Assembly: GCA_029012165.1 (NCBI GenBank) | Contig: JAQXLO010000040.1 | Location: 1-9,245, forward strand | Direction: 5' to 3' | Origin: Oscillospiraceae bacterium | Lineage (GTDB): Bacteria > Bacillota > Clostridia > Oscillospirales > Acutalibacteraceae | DNA length: 9,245 bases | In this document: in pieces, positions 6,763-9,245 of the stretch | Numbering within the stretch: position 1 is the stretch's first letter | Layout: each line of letters opens with the position of its first letter | Program-made: the position numbers and the translations under genes | The notes under the pieces: model-generated | Database searches by the model: none | Seen by the model: only the letters and a program-made list of their open reading frames with translations | Told to the model about the DNA's origin: nothing

Positions 6763-7179
6763 ATGGGTATCGAAAAATATTGGGACATTTTAGATTTGCC
6801 CCATCATGTTTCCGCCACAAGAGCGCACAGAACCATGCTGGAGCGTGCGGCGCAGTTTTCCGCCTTTGCCGCCCTGACGGGCTATGAGGACGCCATTGAG
6901 GAGACAGGCAGGCGCACGGAAAGCATGGTGCAGCTGGACGAGGACGCCATAGCGCTGCTCGATGAACAGCTGCGGCAGGTGGTCGAACGGATTCGGGAAC
7001 AGCCAACGGTGGAGATGACATTTTTTCAGCCCGACGCGCGCAAAGAGGGCGGCAGCTACGTCACGCTGACGGCGCAGATCCGCAAGCTCGACCCCATTGC
7101 CCGCACCTTAACCACCGTGCAGGGGCGGACAGTTCCCATCGACAGCATCGTGTCCCTGAGTGTTCTGTCCGAAAATTGA
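6763..7179 (+). CDS. YolD-like protein, partner of the Y-family polymerase
   Basis: A 138-residue soluble protein. The segment RAAQFSAFAALTGYEDAIEE (about 28-47) is the signature of the YolD-like family, normally encoded directly downstream of Gram-positive Y-family polymerases. The C-terminal half (about 80-138) looks beta-rich and WYL/SH3-like, with repeated short strands, but I cannot assign it firmly. AAGGAG at 6751-6756 overlaps the polymerase stop codon and lies 6 bases before the ATG, so translation is probably coupled. YolD proteins are thought to assist or regulate the neighbouring polymerase; their biochemical role is poorly defined. No terminator is visible after the stop before the next promoter at 7191. 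Confidence 0.85.
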   Translation: MGIEKYWDILDLPHHVSATRAHRTMLERAAQFSAFAALTGYEDAIEETGRRTESMVQLDEDAIALLDEQLRQVVERIREQPTVEMTFFQPDARKEGGSYVTLTAQIRKLDPIARTLTTVQGRTVPIDSIVSLSVLSEN

Positions 7180-7190
7180 TCGAAAGCGTA

Positions 7191-7219
7191 TTGACAACGG
7201 GACACATTTCCGATATACT
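7191..7219 (+). promoter_or_regulatory. Strong SigA-type promoter of the structured leader
   Basis: A perfect TTGACA (7191-7196), a 17-base spacer and TATACT (7214-7219). This is the best promoter in the window. The start should be near 7226, leaving a leader of roughly 135 bases before the ATG at 7362. Confidence 0.8.
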
Positions 7220-7225
7220 TTATAT

Positions 7226-7348
7226 ATAGGGTCGGCACGAAGCCGACCGAGGAACACCGAAGTGTTTCATCCGTTTATTGTTTGCATAGGTGTGTATCAT
7301 GAAGGTATACGGCTTCTCCGACGGGGGAGCGGTATGCCTTTTATTTTT
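7226..7348 (+). promoter_or_regulatory. Structured 5' leader, candidate riboswitch or attenuator
   Basis: Between the promoter and the ribosome site the RNA can form three hairpins. P1 is 7230-7236 with 7242-7248 (7 pairs, loop ACGAA). P2 is 7251-7257 with 7262-7268 (7 pairs with one G-U, tetraloop CGAA). The terminator is at 7304-7348. An alternative pairing joins 7231-7235 to 7318-7322 (5 pairs) and 7239-7245 to 7310-7316 (7 pairs), 12 Watson-Crick pairs in co-linear order. It uses both arms of P1 and the 5' arm and loop of the terminator, so P1 plus terminator and this alternative exclude each other. That is the logic of a transcription attenuator. I do not recognise a known riboswitch consensus, and the ligand or factor is unknown. 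Confidence 0.6.
7304..7348 (+). terminator. Intrinsic terminator in the leader (attenuator)
   Basis: 7304-7310 pairs with 7332-7338 and 7312-7319 with 7323-7330, giving 15 pairs with one G/G mismatch and three G-U pairs. TTTTATTTTT follows at 7339-7348. It ends at the base before GGAGG (7349-7353) of the next gene, which is unusual for an end-of-operon terminator and typical of a regulated leader. Confidence 0.75.
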
Positions 7349-7361
7349 GGAGGTAAATTTT

Positions 7362-7760
7362 ATGGCTTGTTTACTCGTCCCTGCCGCAGAGGCGATCGTG
7401 GCCGCAGTCGGCGCAAAGGTACTGAAAACACGGGAAATGAAGGCGCCCAAAACGGGTCACGCCGATGTGGAATCGGTGCACATTCCCTTTTCCCGCAAAC
7501 TGCGCTGGCTGTCTTTTTTGCAGTTCGGCGGTGCGTTCCTGCTCGCCTTTGAGCACGTTTGGCACGGGGAGATCGTGCCGTGGTTCCCGTTTTTGACGGC
7601 AATGTCGGATTCGGCGTCTGCCACGCAGATGCTTCATGAAATGGCGACTGTGGGCGTTGGCATGGCTTTGCTGACGACAGCCGTGTGGGGCGCCATGCTG
7701 GCGGTCGTGCACAGCATGGAAAAGAAAGCGGCGAAGCGCACATTGCAGGAGAACGAGTAA
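7362..7760 (+). CDS. Small membrane protein of unknown function (first of a pair)
   Basis: A 132-residue protein. Likely membrane segments are about 1-21 (Ala/Val-rich, weaker), 48-63 and the hydrophobic region to about 80, and 94-115; a basic tail ends the protein. A charged loop at 22-47 contains several Lys, Arg and His residues, and His/Trp residues (EHVWHGE, about 63-69) occur near a membrane boundary. I do not recognise a named family. The ATG at 7362 is chosen for its strong GGAGG 8 bases upstream. An in-frame ATG at 7299, with a weaker AGGTG before it, would add 21 residues read through the terminator hairpin. The next gene starts at the base after this stop codon, so the two products are probably made together and may form a complex. 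Confidence 0.75.
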   Translation: MACLLVPAAEAIVAAVGAKVLKTREMKAPKTGHADVESVHIPFSRKLRWLSFLQFGGAFLLAFEHVWHGEIVPWFPFLTAMSDSASATQMLHEMATVGVGMALLTTAVWGAMLAVVHSMEKKAAKRTLQENE

Positions 7761-8075
7761 ATGACACTGCTCATCACCGTTTTTGCCGCTGTGTTCTCCA
7801 CGGCAGTGTGGTACAAACACGCACCCGAAAGCAAGATGCACACAGGACTTCTGTGCTGGATGTACTGGGGCGCTTCCCTGATGTGGCTGGTGGACGCCAT
7901 CGCCGAATATGCCGAGTTGAAGGCGGCATACTTTACCCCCACCGCCGAGCAGATGCGCAATGACGCCTTTCTCGGGCTGTCCGTTGTGGCGCTGGGACTG
8001 GTGATTTGGATCGCAGTTCTGCTCATCAAGGATCCCAAGGGCGTGATCCGTGCACAGCTGTTCCGAAAAAAATAA
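7761..8075 (+). CDS. Small membrane protein of unknown function (second of a pair)
   Basis: A 104-residue protein with three probable membrane segments: about 1-18, 30-50 (WMYWGASLMWLVDAIAEY, with acidic Asp and Glu at its end) and 68-90. The tail is basic. The ATG directly follows the stop of the preceding gene, and its ribosome site (AGGAG, 7747-7751) lies inside that gene, so translation is likely coupled. The family is unknown to me, although the sequence reads like a conserved protein rather than a chance frame. A tandem of hairpins follows the stop codon. Control by the structured leader upstream of the first gene would apply to both. Confidence 0.75.
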   Translation: MTLLITVFAAVFSTAVWYKHAPESKMHTGLLCWMYWGASLMWLVDAIAEYAELKAAYFTPTAEQMRNDAFLGLSVVALGLVIWIAVLLIKDPKGVIRAQLFRKK

Positions 8076-8110
8076 GGCAACACCGCACACCCTGATTGTG
8101 CGGCGTTGCC
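8076..8110 (+). other. Long inverted repeat after the membrane-protein pair
   Basis: 8076-8089 pairs with 8097-8110: 13 of 14 positions, one A/C mismatch, 7-base loop. It starts directly after the stop codon but has no T-run, so on its own it is not a standard intrinsic terminator. It could protect the mRNA 3' end or halt transcription together with the next hairpin. Confidence 0.55.
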
Positions 8111-8120
8111 ATAACACCGG

Positions 8121-8151
8121 GCGGTTCTGTCTTTGCAGAGCCGCTGTTTTT
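8121..8151 (+). terminator. Intrinsic terminator between the membrane-protein pair and larE
   Basis: 8121-8129 pairs with 8136-8144 (9 pairs with one G-U, 6-base loop), followed by TGTTTTT. It ends 4 bases before the larE ribosome site GGAG (8156-8159). No good promoter is visible between it and larE, so lar expression may depend on read-through, which would make it a leaky terminator or attenuator. Confidence 0.65.
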
Positions 8152-8164
8152 CTATGGAGAAAAT

Positions 8165-8911
8165 ATGACTTTACAAGATTTTTTTGCGCAGAATCCTAAA
8201 CTTGCCCTCGCATTTTCCGGCGGGACGGACTCGGCGTACCTGCTGTATGCCGCCGCACAGAGCGGTGCGGATGTGACGGCGTACTACGTTAAAACGCCGT
8301 TTCAGCCGCAGTTTGAGCTGGACGATGCCCAGCGGCTCGTGCGGCAGTTGGGTGCGAAAATGCGCATACTGCCGCTGGATATCTTGCAGGATGCGCAGAT
8401 CACGGCGAATCCCCGAAACCGATGCTATTTTTGCAAAAAGAAGATTTTTTCCGCCATCCTGCAGGCCGCCGAAGCGGACGGCTATACCGTGATCGCCGAC
8501 GGCACCAACGCCTCGGACGATGCAAACGACCGTCCCGGGATGCGGGCGCTTCGGGAGCTTTCGGTACGATCCCCTTTGCGGGAATGCGGACTGACCAAGG
8601 CGGATGTGCGTGCAAGATCGAGGGAAGCGGGGCTGTTCACATGGGACAAACCTGCCTATGCCTGTTTGGCGACACGGATCGCCTGCGAAGAGCTGATCAC
8701 GGCGCAGAAGCTGCAAACCACCGAACAGGCGGAGACGGCGCTATTTCGCATGGGATTTCGGGATTTCCGGGCGCGCATGGCGGGGGACAGAGCAATCATA
8801 CAGATCCCGTCCGCACAGTTTGCGTTGCTCTTTGCGCAAAGAGAAGCGATACTCAAAGAATTAAAACCGCTTTATCACGCCGTATTGCTGGACTTGGAGG
8901 GAAGAACTTGA
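8165..8911 (+). CDS. larE: LarE, ATP-dependent sulfur transferase of nickel-pincer cofactor synthesis
   Basis: A 248-residue protein of the PP-loop ATP pyrophosphatase superfamily, close to the usual LarE length. The P-loop SGGTDS is at 18-23. NRCYFCKKKIF carries Cys87 and Cys90, DGTNASDDANDRPG (112-125) follows, and WDKPAYACLATRI carries Cys167. LarE adenylates pyridinium-3,5-biscarboxylic acid mononucleotide and replaces two carboxylate oxygens with sulfur. In the Lactobacillus plantarum enzyme a single cysteine in the PAxAC motif is sacrificed as the sulfur source. Enzymes with the extra CxxC instead bind a [4Fe-4S] cluster through three cysteines and can turn over. This protein has all three, so it should be of the cluster type (inference). 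The ATG at 8165 has GGAG 5 bases upstream; longer in-frame starts would run through the terminator hairpin. larB overlaps its stop by four bases. Confidence 0.92.
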   Translation: MTLQDFFAQNPKLALAFSGGTDSAYLLYAAAQSGADVTAYYVKTPFQPQFELDDAQRLVRQLGAKMRILPLDILQDAQITANPRNRCYFCKKKIFSAILQAAEADGYTVIADGTNASDDANDRPGMRALRELSVRSPLRECGLTKADVRARSREAGLFTWDKPAYACLATRIACEELITAQKLQTTEQAETALFRMGFRDFRARMAGDRAIIQIPSAQFALLFAQREAILKELKPLYHAVLLDLEGRT

Positions 8912-9245
8912 ACGAGACAAAGAGAATCTTGCAGGCAGTACACGACGGGACGATGACGGTGGATGAAGCGCTGCTGCAAATCAAAGCGGAACCCTTTGCC
9001 GACATCGGCTTTGCCAAGGTGGATCTGCACCGCAGAGTGCGTCAGGGTGCGGCGGAGGTGATCTACGGCGCAGGAAAAACCGCTGCGCAGATCATCGCCA
9101 TCGTGCGCACCCTGCTGGAAAACGGACAGTCCACTGTGCTGATCACCCGCATGGACGAAGCTGCGGCACAGCAGGTATCTGCCGCACTGCCCATAGCCTA
9201 TGACCCGCTCTCGAAGCTGGGTCTGCTGGGGGAGAAGCCGCAGGC
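8908..9245 (+). CDS. larB: LarB, pyridinium-3,5-biscarboxylic acid mononucleotide synthase, N-terminal part
   Basis: The first 112 residues are present; the frame is open to the window end. The sequence GFAKVDLHRRVRQG followed by AEVIYGAGKT (about 34-58) is characteristic of LarB. The C-terminal half, a PurE-like carboxylase domain in this family, lies mostly beyond the window. LarB carboxylates and hydrolyses nicotinic acid adenine dinucleotide to give the substrate that LarE then thiolates; LarC finally inserts nickel. The start is TTG at 8908-8910, overlapping the larE stop in TTGA, with GGAGG (8896-8900) 7 bases upstream; both support a coupled larE-larB operon. The order larE before larB is one of several known arrangements. 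Confidence 0.9.
   Translation, partial: MNETKRILQAVHDGTMTVDEALLQIKAEPFADIGFAKVDLHRRVRQGAAEVIYGAGKTAAQIIAIVRTLLENGQSTVLITRMDEAAAQQVSAALPIAYDPLSKLGLLGEKPQ

Noticed and set aside
7230..7322. Guanidine-II (mini-ykkC) riboswitch
   Set aside because: Two small hairpins are present, but the loops are ACGAA and CGAA rather than paired ACGR tetraloops, and the downstream genes are not SMR-type transporters by eye.
8096..8164. Longer larE start upstream of 8165
   Set aside because: The extension would be encoded by the terminator hairpins and lacks similarity to LarE N-termini.

Overview
This window looks like chromosomal DNA from a Firmicutes bacterium of class Clostridia, probably near Ruminococcaceae/Oscillospiraceae. 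The reasons are strong AGGAGG-type ribosome sites, sigma-70/SigA-type promoters with 17-base spacers, GTG and TTG starts, a Gram-positive Y-family polymerase next to a YolD-like gene, a lipoprotein with a Thr/Pro/Glu-rich linker, and a secreted enzyme ending in a Cys/His motif I associate with this group. Base composition looks moderately GC-rich. The assignment is inference, since no marker gene is present.

Layout. (1) 1-531, minus strand: the N-terminal part of a secreted endonuclease/exonuclease/phosphatase (EEP) family protein, cut by the window edge. It is divergent from (2) 659-1462, a lipoprotein of unknown function. (3) 1580-3429: a multi-pass membrane protein of unknown function followed closely by a secreted calcineurin-like metallophosphoesterase with an altered first metal motif. 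(4) 3444-3728: no gene, but a 285-base hairpin-rich element whose ends form 44-base imperfect inverted repeats, resembling a MITE. (5) 3737-5095, minus strand: a MATE-family exporter, divergent from (6) 5229-7179, a two-gene unit encoding a Y-family DNA polymerase and a YolD-like protein. (7) 7191-8075: a near-consensus promoter, a structured 5' leader ending in an intrinsic terminator just before the ribosome site, and two abutting genes for small membrane proteins of unknown function. (8) 8076-8151: two hairpins, the second a terminator. (9) 8165-9245: larE and the start of larB, for the nickel-pincer nucleotide (NPN) cofactor.

How the parts relate. The two secreted phosphoesterase-fold proteins and the lipoprotein act outside the membrane. 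The polymerase/YolD pair is a translesion-synthesis cassette, but I see no LexA box in front of it. LarB and LarE carry out successive steps of NPN synthesis; larC and any NPN-dependent enzyme would lie outside the window. The strongest candidate for something undescribed is the leader at about 7226-7348. Its 5' hairpin region is complementary over 12 Watson-Crick pairs to the 5' arm and loop of the terminator, which is the arrangement of a terminator/antiterminator switch controlling the membrane-protein pair. I could not match it to a riboswitch class by eye.
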